A stretch of 64,000 bases of DNA from Haloarcula regularis (lineage in GTDB: Archaea > Halobacteriota > Halobacteria > Halobacteriales > Haloarculaceae). The position numbers and the translations under genes were made by a program. The notes beneath the pieces are model-generated. The model was not told the DNA's origin and ran no database searches. It saw only the letters and a list, made by a program, of their open reading frames with translations. Positions 56,356 through 64,000 of the stretch are shown piece after piece (position 1 is the stretch's first letter; the number at the start of each line of letters is the position of its first letter). The stretch lies in assembly GCF_029338315.1 (NCBI RefSeq), contig NZ_CP119794.1, forward strand, positions 2,046,001 through 2,110,000, given 5' to 3'.

Positions 56356-57066
56356 ATGGCTGACATCGAAGAGAGCGTCTCGGGGTTCAAGACGCAAGGC
56401 GGCTGGGTCGACGTCGTCGAGCACGGCGAGCGCATCACGCAGGCGCTGAAGAATCTGCTCGCCGACGAGGACGTCGACGCCGACATCGACAGCGACGCCC
56501 TCGCCGAGTTCGACGAGTGGCGGCCCAAGAGCCACGAACGGCTCGACGAGGACGTCAACGAGAAGACCGCAGAGCAAGCAAGCGTCAACGAGGGCAAGGG
56601 CGAGCAGGCGGGCAAGGACCCCGACGAGGACCTCCAGACCGCCGGCGAGAAGCTGAGCGAGTCCTACGAGAACTTAGACGAACCGAGCGAGGCGATGGAC
56701 AAGTGGGGCGAGTCCGTCGACTACGTCACCCGCGCGGCCGACTCGGCCGGCCGGAAGGCGCTTCGCAAGGTCGAGGACGCCGTCTACAAGAACGTGATGA
56801 CCCAGATCGCACCCTACTATTTCGACAACGGACTGGTCAGTGCGAACCTCCGGCGCATCAACGGCGACGACCGGCCCGAGTACGTCTTCGAGGTCAACGT
56901 CAACGACGACGACCTGAAGATGCGCGTCTCGAACACGCTGGCGGACTTCGAGCAGTCGGTCGACCGCTGGCACGTCGACACGGAGAAGGCCACCGACGCG
57001 GTCGAAGCCGCGGAGGGCGTGGAAGCGACCGAACCCGGTGACGAGACCGACGCCAAGACGAACTGA
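56356..57066 (+). CDS. DUF5828 family protein
   Basis: A 236-residue acidic soluble haloarchaeal protein, MADIEESVSGFKTQGGWVDVVEHGERITQALKNLL at the start. It has a central charged helical region (residues 60-140) and a C-terminal alpha/beta segment (YYFDNGLVSANLRRINGDDRPEYVFEVNVNDDDLKMRV). Matches DUF5828 by memory; function unknown. Confidence 0.82.
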   Translation: MADIEESVSGFKTQGGWVDVVEHGERITQALKNLLADEDVDADIDSDALAEFDEWRPKSHERLDEDVNEKTAEQASVNEGKGEQAGKDPDEDLQTAGEKLSESYENLDEPSEAMDKWGESVDYVTRAADSAGRKALRKVEDAVYKNVMTQIAPYYFDNGLVSANLRRINGDDRPEYVFEVNVNDDDLKMRVSNTLADFEQSVDRWHVDTEKATDAVEAAEGVEATEPGDETDAKTN

Positions 57067-57194
57067 GGGGGTGGCCGGCAGAGGCGGGCCCGCCGCGGGG
57101 CGTGGTACTCGACCACAACCCCCTTCGCTTCGACTGGAGATAGCAGGCGCGGAGCGGTACCCTCATTGCGCCCGAGCGGAAAGCGCCCGGACAG

Positions 57195-58392
57195 ATGGTA
57201 GCGACGAGTGTGCTGGTGACGCTTGTGGTGGCGTCGATGGCGAGTCTCTTCATGGCCTGGGCCATCGGTGCCGGGTCCTCGGGGTCGACGCCGTTCGCGC
57301 CAGCGGTCGGCGCCAACGCGATCTCCGTGATGCGCGCGGGCTTTCGTCGGCATCCTGGGGCTGGCCGGCGCGGTGTTGCAGGGCGCGAACGTCACCGAGA
57401 CGGTCGGGAGCGGGCTCGTGCTCTTTCCCGACGGCGGCGGCCTCTCGGCGGCGGCCTCCATCGTGGCGCTGGTCACGGCGGCCGTGCTGGTCGCCGTCGG
57501 CATCTTCACCGGTTACCCCATCGCGACGGCCTTTACCGTCACGGGGGCCGTCGTCGGCGTCGGCCTGGCGATGGGCGGCCAGCCCGCCGTCGCGAAGTAC
57601 ACACAGATAGCGGCGCTGTGGGTGGCCGTCCCGTTCGTCGGCAGCGGGATGTCCTACGCGCTGGCGTGGTCGCTACGCCACGAACGGGTCCCCGAGCGGC
57701 TGCTCGTGCCCGGCCTGGCGGGCCTCGTCGGCGCGGTGCTCGCGAACGTCGAGTTCGTGTTGCTGGCCCCCGGTGACGAGCAGGCGTCGGTCGCGCGGGC
57801 GGCGGCGCGGGCGCTCGGGGCGGCCGGGACGCCGACGATGGTCGCGATAACGCTCGCCGTCGCGGCGGTCGCGGCGGGGTTGCTGTACCGGGACGTGGCC
57901 GTCGACCCCGCCGCCGGCCAGCGACACTTCCTGCTGGTGCTGGGCGGTCTGGTCGCGTTCTCGGCCGGGGGGGAGCCAGGTCGGGCTCGCGCTTGGCCCT
58001 CTGCTCCCGGTGCTGGGCGAGGGACCGATGGCCGGCGTGCCCATCACCGGCGTCCTGCTGTTCGGTGGGGTCGGCCTCCTGGTCGGGTCCTGGACCGGCG
58101 CGCCGCGGATGATAAAGACGCTCGCACAGGACTACTCCTCGCTCGGCCCACGGCGGTCCATCGCGGCGCTCATCCCGAGTTTCGTCGTCGCACAGACCGC
58201 CGTCTTCTTTGGCATCCCCGTCTCGTTCAACGAGATCATCGTCTCGGCAATCATCGGGTCCGGCGCGGCTGCGGGCGACGGCGAGGTCAGCGGGGCGAAG
58301 ATGGGCAAGACGGTGCTGGCCTGGATCGGGTCGCTGGTGCTCGCGTTCGCCCTGAGCTTGGCCTCTTCCGGGCCGTCGACGCCCTGCTCTAG
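57195..58392 (+). CDS. PiT-family inorganic phosphate transporter (three frameshifts)
   Basis: Restored length is about 398 residues with ten or more helices. The family signature occurs twice: FMAWAIGAGSSGSTPFAPAVGANAISVMRAGF at the N-terminus and SFNEIIVSAIIGSGAAAG at the C-terminus, the inverted-repeat architecture of PiT symporters. Breaks: extra T in TTT at 57342-57344, extra G in the seven-G run 57967-57973, and a missing base near 58363 (ALSFGLF). The frame returns to the original by the end. Two of the breaks lie in homopolymers, so this probably reflects base-calling error, not gene death. Confidence 0.88.
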
Positions 58393-58568
58393 CGCAGGAC
58401 GACCAGGTAGGTCAGCGTCGCGAGCGCGAGCGTCGCGACGGCGACGGACTCCAGCGTGAACGTCGCGAGGTCCACGAACGACAGTCCCCACAGGACGACG
58501 GTCGCGAACGCGGCCGACAGCAACAGGTCAAGCACCAGCAGCACCCGGATGTCTCCCTGGGAAGCCAT
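58389..58568 (-). CDS. Small two-helix membrane protein (59 aa)
   Basis: A 59-residue protein, MASQGDIRVLLVLDLLLSAA at the start, with two transmembrane helices (LLVLDLLLSAAFATVVLWGL and SVAVATLALATLTYLVVL). It is of a kind common in haloarchaea; family not recognised. Its stop shares two bases with the phosphate permease stop on the other strand. Confidence 0.75.
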   Translation of the reverse strand: MASQGDIRVLLVLDLLLSAAFATVVLWGLSFVDLATFTLESVAVATLALATLTYLVVLR

Positions 58569-58651
58569 ACGTACCCTGGCGGACGGGAGGAACTTAGTTC
58601 GAACGTGGTGTCAGAAGGATATTTTTATCTCGTCGACACGTACATGACGCC

Positions 58652-58969
58652 ATGAAAGTGCGGAACAGTCAGGGTCGAGCGGTCGACCCGATCCCCTTCC
58701 TCGTCGTCGCGACGACGGGCGTCCTCGTGAGCTACGTCTTCCTCCCGGCGTACTTGCTGTCGTTCGGTGCATCGCTGTCGGTGGCCCTGGCCGGCGCGAC
58801 AGTCGTCGCTGCCCTCGTGAGCATCGCCGCGTTCTACCGGTACTGCTGGTCGCTGCGGCCCGAGTTGCGCCGCGAGGTGCCGAGCCAGCAGCGGTTCAAG
58901 CGCCTCGTCTACGGGATGGGCATCCTCGCCGGCGTCCTGGCGTTGCTGGCGCTGCCGTTCTTCATCTGA
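58652..58969 (+). CDS. Small three-helix membrane protein
   Basis: A 105-residue protein with helices at about 15-35, 38-60 and 88-104, and a basic loop (RPELRREVPSQQRFKRLVYG). TATTTTTATC lies about 25-33 bases before the ATG, giving a leaderless transcript. Seen in many haloarchaea but I do not recall a function. Confidence 0.7.
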   Translation: MKVRNSQGRAVDPIPFLVVATTGVLVSYVFLPAYLLSFGASLSVALAGATVVAALVSIAAFYRYCWSLRPELRREVPSQQRFKRLVYGMGILAGVLALLALPFFI

Positions 58970-59005
58970 CTGGGTTTTTTCTCCCGGGCGGTCCACGTGA
59001 GTGCC

Positions 59006-59419
59006 ATGCGCACCGTCGAGGTCACGCGAACCGTCCCGGCCACCGTCGTCGCCGTCGATCGGGGGCTCTCGCCCGCGGCCATCATCGAGAGCGAGGGGAC
59101 CTTCAGCGTGGTCGAGGTCACGGACCACGACGACGGGACGACGACGGTGAGCGCGCGGGCGAGCGGTCTCCGGGCGACGTTCACCTTCGAACCGCTCGAG
59201 GACGGCTACCGGTACAGGCAGGACGGCGCCGCCGGCCCCTTCGAGGCGATGGAGACGACGCTCACCCGCGACCGTGCCGACGGCGGCGCGCGCCTGACCG
59301 CGCGGTCCTCGGTGAGTCTGGGCCTCCCGCTGCCGTCAGTGACCGACCGCCTCGCCGGGTGGAAGCGACGCGGCGAACTCGAACGCCTGCTCGAGACCCT
59401 CGCGGTGGAGCTGCGGTAG
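59006..59419 (+). CDS. SRPBCC/START-like ligand-binding protein
   Basis: A 137-residue protein with the SRPBCC helix-grip pattern: MRTVEVTRTVPATVVAVDRGLSPAAIIESEGTFSVVEVTDHDDGTTTVSARASGLRATFTFEPLEDGYRYRQDGAAGPFEAMETTLT and a C-terminal amphipathic helix. Proteins of this fold bind hydrophobic ligands in a long cavity. The ligand is unknown. The start at 59006 is set by GTTTTTTC about 27 bases upstream. Confidence 0.75.
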   Translation: MRTVEVTRTVPATVVAVDRGLSPAAIIESEGTFSVVEVTDHDDGTTTVSARASGLRATFTFEPLEDGYRYRQDGAAGPFEAMETTLTRDRADGGARLTARSSVSLGLPLPSVTDRLAGWKRRGELERLLETLAVELR

Positions 59420-59494
59420 GGCGCGGGGGCGGTTCTGTGTCGGTGGCGCAGACGTCCACGAACGTTTATGTGAAACGGGAACAGACCCACAGCC

Positions 59495-59719
59495 ATGGGA
59501 ATCCTCGGCACCGTGCGGGAGGTACTCGAAGCATCGACTGAGTCGGCCGACCGCGGCGACGTCACCGACGAGACGTCGAAGGGGGCCTACTGGTGTGACG
59601 ACTGCGGGGAACGAATCAGGGACCTCGACGTCGGGGACGAGGAGCCCCCGACGTGCCCGTCGTGTGGCGACGAGATGCGCTTCGAGCGGTCTCACACGTC
59701 GACAGGGTGTGCGTGCTGA
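59495..59719 (+). CDS. Zinc-ribbon protein (74 aa)
   Basis: A 74-residue protein: helix MGILGTVREVLEASTE, acidic linker, then a zinc ribbon YWCDDCGERI...PTCPSCGDEM. It ends TSTGCAC with two extra cysteines. The layout is like the 53-residue protein at 10616-10777. Four bases separate it from the next gene, so they probably form an operon with the ATPase at 60022. Confidence 0.8.
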   Translation: MGILGTVREVLEASTESADRGDVTDETSKGAYWCDDCGERIRDLDVGDEEPPTCPSCGDEMRFERSHTSTGCAC

Positions 59720-59723
59720 CGCC

Positions 59724-60020
59724 ATGAACGTCGCCGACCGCATCGACGCGTACCTCGACGTCGTCGAGGAGTGGCTCCACGGGCTCTACCACGGGATGAT
59801 AGAGCACCCGTCGGTCGAGAAGATCGAGAAGGAGGCCGAGGACACGGCGGACGTGTTCATGTTCGCGTGTTTCGCGGACGCCTTCGGCATCCCCAGCCCC
59901 GTCTCCTACTACACGGCCGAGCTCCTGCCGTACCTGGGCGAGGAGTTCGTCGCCTGGGAGCGACGGATGTGGGACCGGGAATCGCTGGTCGAACGCAAGG
60001 GACAGCAGTATCACTTCTGA
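59724..60020 (+). CDS. Conserved haloarchaeal protein, unknown (98 aa)
   Basis: A 98-residue helical protein (MNVADRIDAYLDVVEEWLHGLYHGMIEHPSVEKIEKEAEDTADVFMFACFADAFGIPSPVSYYTAELLPYLGEEFVAWERRM). The stop is one base before the ArsA-like ATPase start, and the upstream zinc ribbon ends four bases before it, making a tight three-gene set. Function unknown; the context suggests a helper of the ATPase. Confidence 0.7.
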   Translation: MNVADRIDAYLDVVEEWLHGLYHGMIEHPSVEKIEKEAEDTADVFMFACFADAFGIPSPVSYYTAELLPYLGEEFVAWERRMWDRESLVERKGQQYHF

Positions 60021-60021
60021 C

Positions 60022-60993
60022 ATGGACAAGTTCGTCTTCTTCGGTGGCAAGGGTGGCGTCGGCAAAACGACCGTCTCGAGTGCGTACGGGCTGAAGTGCG
60101 CCCGCGAGGGCATCGACACGCTCATCGTCTCGACGGACCCGGCACACAGCACCTCGGACGTCTTCGACCAGCAGTTCGACGACGACCCGGCGCCGGTCGA
60201 GGGGTACGACCACCTGTGGGCGATGGAGCTTGACCCCGACGAGGAGGTCGAGCGTCACATGCGCGAGATCCGCTCCGAGATGACCGAGCAGGTGAGTCCG
60301 GCCATCGTCAACGAGATCGACCGCCAGATCGAGCTGGCCCACCGGACCCCGGGCGCCTACGAGGCGGCGATGTTCGACCGGTTCATCGACGTCATGCGGT
60401 CGAGCGAGGACTACGACCGCGTCGTCTTCGACACCTCGCCGACCGGCGGGACGCTGCGGCTGCTCGCGCTCCCGGAGTTCCTGGAGTCGTGGATCGACCG
60501 CCTGGCCGAGAAGCGCCGCGAGAGCGTCGACCTCTTCGAGAAGGCCGCCATCGGCGACAAGGAGGCGCGCGCGAAACTCAGGGACGACCCCATCATCAAG
60601 CGCCTGGCCGAGCGCAAGGAGCTGTTCGAGTTCGCCGGGCGGACGCTCCGCGAGGAGGCGGCCTTCTACCTCGTGTTGAACCCCGACGAGCTCTCGATAG
60701 AGGAGTCACAGCGCGCGATAACCGAACTGACCGAGGCCGGCCTGGAGGTCGGCGGTCTGGTGGTCAACAAAGTCGCCCCGGAACCGGACCCGGAGGAGTC
60801 GGGGACCGGTGCGACGTACTTGCGTGAACGTCACCGTACCGAACAAGAACGACTCGCGCGCATCCGTGAGGAGTTCAGCCAACCGATCGTCGCGACCATC
60901 GAGCAGCGCGTCTCCGAGGTGAAAGGCGACCTGCTATCGACAGTCGCAGACGAGGTGGACATCAGCGTCGGCGTCGAAAAAACGCACACGTAG
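60022..60993 (+). CDS. ArsA/Get3-type ATPase
   Basis: A 323-residue deviant-Walker P-loop ATPase: FFGGKGGVGKTTVSSAYG (A motif with signature Lys), switch I STDPAHSTSDVF and switch II DTSPTGGTLRLL. It has the DP..H. motif of the Get3/ArsA group but only one ATPase domain, so it would work as a dimer. Whether it acts in tail-anchored protein targeting or in arsenite transport cannot be told; no ars genes are near. It lies downstream of two small genes in one operon. Confidence 0.9.
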   Translation: MDKFVFFGGKGGVGKTTVSSAYGLKCAREGIDTLIVSTDPAHSTSDVFDQQFDDDPAPVEGYDHLWAMELDPDEEVERHMREIRSEMTEQVSPAIVNEIDRQIELAHRTPGAYEAAMFDRFIDVMRSSEDYDRVVFDTSPTGGTLRLLALPEFLESWIDRLAEKRRESVDLFEKAAIGDKEARAKLRDDPIIKRLAERKELFEFAGRTLREEAAFYLVLNPDELSIEESQRAITELTEAGLEVGGLVVNKVAPEPDPEESGTGATYLRERHRTEQERLARIREEFSQPIVATIEQRVSEVKGDLLSTVADEVDISVGVEKTHT

Positions 60994-61013
60994 GAAATAG
61001 TACATTATCCTAC
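60990..61013. promoter_or_regulatory. Inverted repeat GTAGGA-N12-TCCTAC upstream of cstA
   Basis: Six-base arms around 12 AT-rich bases begin at the stop of the ATPase gene. An AT-rich TAGTATATATTG box (61020-61031) and GGGGAG (61094-61099) follow, before the ATG at 61106. The repeat could be the ATPase terminator or a CstA operator. Confidence 0.4.
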
Positions 61014-61105
61014 AATTATTAGTATATATTGTTGACAGGTACGGGATGAAACATCACTAATGATTAAGTACCTTTTGCACACACGCAACATTGGGGAGAA
61101 ATACC

Positions 61106-62952
61106 ATGGTACAAGTAATCTGGCTCGTGTTGGCCACACTGATAACATTCACGGCCGGATACCTCGGCTACTCGCGGTATCTGGCACGCTTCGTCGAGCT
61201 CGACGATAGCAACGAGACACCGGCACACAAATACGAGGACGGGCAGGAGTACGTGCCGGCCAAGAAGCCGGTCCTGCTGGGACACCACTACTCCAGCATC
61301 GCCGGCGGGGCACCCATCGTAGGCCCCATCACCGCGGGCGTCGTCTGGGGGTGGCTGCCCGCACTCCTGTGGATCGCCATCGGCAACCCGCTGATGGGGA
61401 GTGTCCACGACTTCGTCTCGCTGTCGGGGAGTCTCCGGCACGAGGGGAAGTCCATCGGCTACATCATCGGCGAGTACGTCGGCGAACGCGGCAAGAAGAT
61501 GCTCCTGTGGTTCGCGTTCCTGACCATCATCCTGGTGGTGGCGGTGTTCGCGCTGGTGGTCGCCATCGTCTTCAACGCGTACCCGCAGGCCGCGACGGCC
61601 AGCATGGTCTACATCGCGCTCGCGCTGCTGTTCGGGGTGTACCTCTACCAGCTCGACCTCCCGTTCATCCCGGGGACGGCCGCGTTCGTCCTCGCGGTGT
61701 TCGCCGGGGTCTTCGTCGGCATCGAGTTCCCGATCGCGCTGTTCCCGGCCGCCGAGGCGGGCACCTACCCCGCCGGCACCATCGTGCTGTTCGGGTCGGG
61801 ACTCACTCGATCATCCCGGCCGCGGGCACGCTCGGGGCGAACACCGCCGGCTGGATACCGGTCATCCTGCTGTACGCGGCCATCGCGTCGGTGCTCCCGG
61901 TGTGGACGCTGCTCCAGCCGCGTGACTTCCTCTCGTCGTTCCTGCTGTACGCGGGGGTCGGGGGCGCGCTGCTGGCGGTCATCGTCGGCACGGTCCTCGG
62001 GACCTCGGCCGAACCGCTGGTCATCAACTTAGACGCGTACTACGGCTTCATGGGGACCGCGGGCCTGCCGCTGTTCCCGCTGCTGTTCGTGACCATCGCC
62101 TGTGGGACCATCAGCGGCTTCCACTCGCTGGTCTCCTCGGGCACCACGGCCAAACAGCTCAACAAGGAGTCCGACGCCCGGACCATCGGCTACGGGGGCA
62201 TGCTCGGTGAAGGGCTGCTCGCGACGGTCGCGCTGGGGACCGTCGCCATCGCCGGCGTCACGGCCGGCGGGGGCATCGGGCGCGCGCTCCCGAACTTCGC
62301 CTCCGGTGGCTCGGTCATGCTCACCAGCTTCGGCATCCCGACGGCCGTCGGCGCGCCGTTCATGGCGCTGGTGCTTGTGAGCTTCCTGCTGACCTCGACG
62401 GACACGGCCGTCCGCCTCGGGCGCTACATGGCCGAGGAGATCGTCGGCACGCCCGACGCGAACGCGGCCTACATGCGCCAGGTCCAGACGGTCGGCATCA
62501 ACCGCTACTCCAACGCCGTCATCCAGTGTCTCATCGCGTACGCGCTCGTCGCGAGCGGGTCGTGGGCGAGCCTCTGGCCGCTCTTCGGTGGTGCAAACCA
62601 GCTGCTGGCCGCGCTGGCGCTGCTGACCGCGACGGTCTGGCTGGCCAACTGGGACGACGACAAGCAGCTCATCAGCACGGGCGTCCCGATGGCGCTGATG
62701 ACGACCATCACCGTCGTCGCCCTGCTGTACCTCGCGCTGTATCAGAACCTCTACCAGCAGTTCATCCAGGGCGGCTTCGCCGAGGGGGCGGGCCTCGCGG
62801 CGCGCATCTCCGTCGGCGTCCAGATCGTCCTGGCGCTGGTGCTTGTCGGCCTGGCGCTGTCGCTGGTCAAGATCGGCTACGACAACATCCAGAACGTCCG
62901 CGGGCGGGCCGGTGCCGTTGCCGCGGACGGCGGCGAACCGAGCGACGACTGA
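61106..62952 (+). CDS. cstA: CstA-type carbon starvation/peptide transporter (frameshifted)
   Basis: Restored length is about 615 residues with around 16 helices. CstA motifs are GYSRYLARFVELDDSNETPAHKYEDGQEYVPAKKPVLLGHHYSSIAGGAPIVGP, HDFVSLSGSLRHEGKSI, ISGFHSLVSSGTTAKQL and SGSWASLWPLFGGANQLLAALALL. The family imports peptides or pyruvate in bacteria under carbon starvation. One base is missing near 61797 (LFGSG/THSIIPAAG). The leader before the ATG is 5'-AT-rich with a purine-rich GGGGAG that may be a ribosome-binding site, unusual in this leaderless-rich window. Confidence 0.92.
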
Positions 62953-62976
62953 CTGCGAGCCCGAATCCCGATTTTT

Positions 62977-63600
62977 TCAGTGTGTCACCCCGGCCAGGAG
63001 CCGCCGGACCCGGTCGCGGTCTGCCGTCGCCCGCGGCCCCACGGCGACGGCGGTGACGAACTCCCCGTCGTGCCGGACAGACGCCACCACGACCCGCAGG
63101 GACACAGCGGTGCCGTCACGGGTCGCCGGCCCCGTGCTCGTTCGCGCGGTCGTCTCGTTGCCGAGCACGGTCACCGTCGTCGTCGACTGCCGCGTCAGCG
63201 ACTCGACGGCGTAGGTCGACTGGACGTAGCCCACGAGGTGGGCTGTCCCCTCGGCGACCAGCGGGTTGCGGACGACGGGCTGGTTCTCGATGGGCCTGAC
63301 CGCCGGGGCCGTCGCGACCACGAACAGTGCCGGGCCCGCGTCGGTCGCCCGCCGGTAGGTCGCGATGGGCGTCGTCGCGGTGACCGACCGCTGGGCGTTC
63401 ATCTCCACGTCGCCGCTGATGGTCGCCCGCACCGTCGTGTTCAGCGTCCGGTTCGTCCGCGAGACGGGTTCGTACCCGGTCTCGGACAGCGCCGCGTCCT
63501 CGACGGCCGCCGGCGACCCGCTGGCGACGACGCGGTCGGACGCGCTGCCACAGCCGGCGAGCACCAGCGCGCCCGCGAGGGCGAGGACGCGCCAGTCCAT
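62977..63600 (-). CDS. DUF6517 family lipoprotein
   Basis: A 207-residue protein with a lipoprotein signal and lipobox LAGC (Cys17), then a beta-rich domain: TGYEPVSRTNRTLNTTVRATISGDVEMNAQRSVTATTPIATY, AVESLTRQSTTTVTVLGNETTART and a C-terminal helix. It corresponds to haloarchaeal DUF6517 (recalled). Its ATG shares a base with the upstream gene's stop (TGATG), so the two are translationally coupled. Confidence 0.8.
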   Translation of the reverse strand: MDWRVLALAGALVLAGCGSASDRVVASGSPAAVEDAALSETGYEPVSRTNRTLNTTVRATISGDVEMNAQRSVTATTPIATYRRATDAGPALFVVATAPAVRPIENQPVVRNPLVAEGTAHLVGYVQSTYAVESLTRQSTTTVTVLGNETTARTSTGPATRDGTAVSLRVVVASVRHDGEFVTAVAVGPRATADRDRVRRLLAGVTH

Positions 63601-64000
63601 CAGCCCAGGAGCCGGCGCAACCGGCCCAGCAGGCCGGTCTGTTCCGCCTCGACGTCGCGCCAGAGCTCGAACGCCGCGGCGACGTCGGCCTCGCTGCTGG
63701 CCACGCTCGCTTCCCGGTCGGGCGCGACGACGACGAGGTTCACCTCGTAACTGCCGTAGTAGCCGTAGCGCAGTAGCGTCCGGTCCCGGAATCCGGAGAC
63801 GAACGAGCGCACCGCCGCGGGTATCGAGGGGACGACGAGGACGAACGTGAACTCGGTCTCGCGGTGCTCCTCGTCGGCCTCGATGTACTCGTCGGCCAGG
63901 TCGTGGCCCAGGTCGACCAGGGCCTCCAGGTCCGCCACCGAGACGCCCCGGGCGCGGCGGGCAAAGAGGTGCTCGTTGGTCTGGTAGTTCGCCCAGTTGA
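63600..64000 (-). CDS. Conserved haloarchaeal protein, 5' end outside window
   Basis: The last 133 codons of a soluble protein, reading NWANYQTNEHLFARRARGVSVADLEALVDLGHDLADEYIEADEEHRETEFTFVLVVPSIPAAVRSFVSGFRDRTLLRYGYYGSYEVNLVVVAPDRE to the stop at 63600. No domain recognised. The upstream start lies beyond 64000. Its stop overlaps the DUF6517 start by one base. Confidence 0.65.
   Translation of the reverse strand, partial: NWANYQTNEHLFARRARGVSVADLEALVDLGHDLADEYIEADEEHRETEFTFVLVVPSIPAAVRSFVSGFRDRTLLRYGYYGSYEVNLVVVAPDREASVASSEADVAAAFELWRDVEAEQTGLLGRLRRLLG

Overview
This window comes from a haloarchaeon. The evidence is high GC, strongly acidic proteins, leaderless genes with TATA boxes about 27-30 bases before the start codon, and typical archaeal or haloarchaeal genes: two thermosome subunits, RadA, aIF1A, RIO1, a Dim2-like KH protein, HalOD1 and DUF460/DUF5789/DUF5828/DUF6517/DUF6757-type proteins. 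Class II fructose-bisphosphate aldolase would suit the Haloarculaceae, but that placement is only a guess. No tRNA, rRNA or CRISPR array was seen.

Layout. 1-20.7 kb: thermosome (partial), DUF460, UspA, the aIF1A-RIO1 pair, a 525-bp hairpin-rich element (6516-7040), an HTTM membrane protein, the KH protein, an AAA ATPase, a second thermosome subunit, an AI-2E family permease, two divergent rhodaneses, aldolase and a PAS/GAF histidine kinase. 20.7-28.3 kb: a beta-CASP ribonuclease gene split by about 6.5 kb of lower-GC DNA. The insert supplies a new 3' half and carries a beta-propeller protein, unknown ORFs, a second hairpin element (25517-26021) and an enolase-superfamily dehydratase. The displaced native 3' end remains at 27931-28273. 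28.4-38.7 kb: PHP phosphoesterase, a KaiC-like ATPase with a small partner, an Nmad3-like protein, an acetyltransferase, a CPBP protease, an aldo/keto reductase, RadA and HisA. 38.8-49.7 kb: signal transduction (HalOD1 response regulator, multidomain kinase), a TrmB regulator with divergent MFS transporter, HisB, an ACT-domain regulator, ferredoxin and two divergent HTH regulators. 49.8-64 kb: IMPACT protein, uracil phosphoribosyltransferase, a TAXI-TRAP transporter operon, a DJ-1 pseudogene, phosphate permease, small membrane and zinc proteins, an ArsA/Get3-like ATPase, CstA and a DUF6517 lipoprotein.

Two features stand out. First, three related copies (6516-7040, 25517-26021, 44409-44571) and several fragments of a mosaic element are built from perfect 7-10 bp hairpins with mostly 3-nt loops. 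In the two complete copies the outer ends point the same way but the core is inverted. Second, an island has integrated inside a beta-CASP nuclease gene and rebuilt its 3' half with a divergent homolog.

About eighteen single-base frameshifts break otherwise well-conserved genes, several of them in homopolymers. Most look like uncorrected sequencing errors rather than real gene loss, so those genes are described at their restored length.
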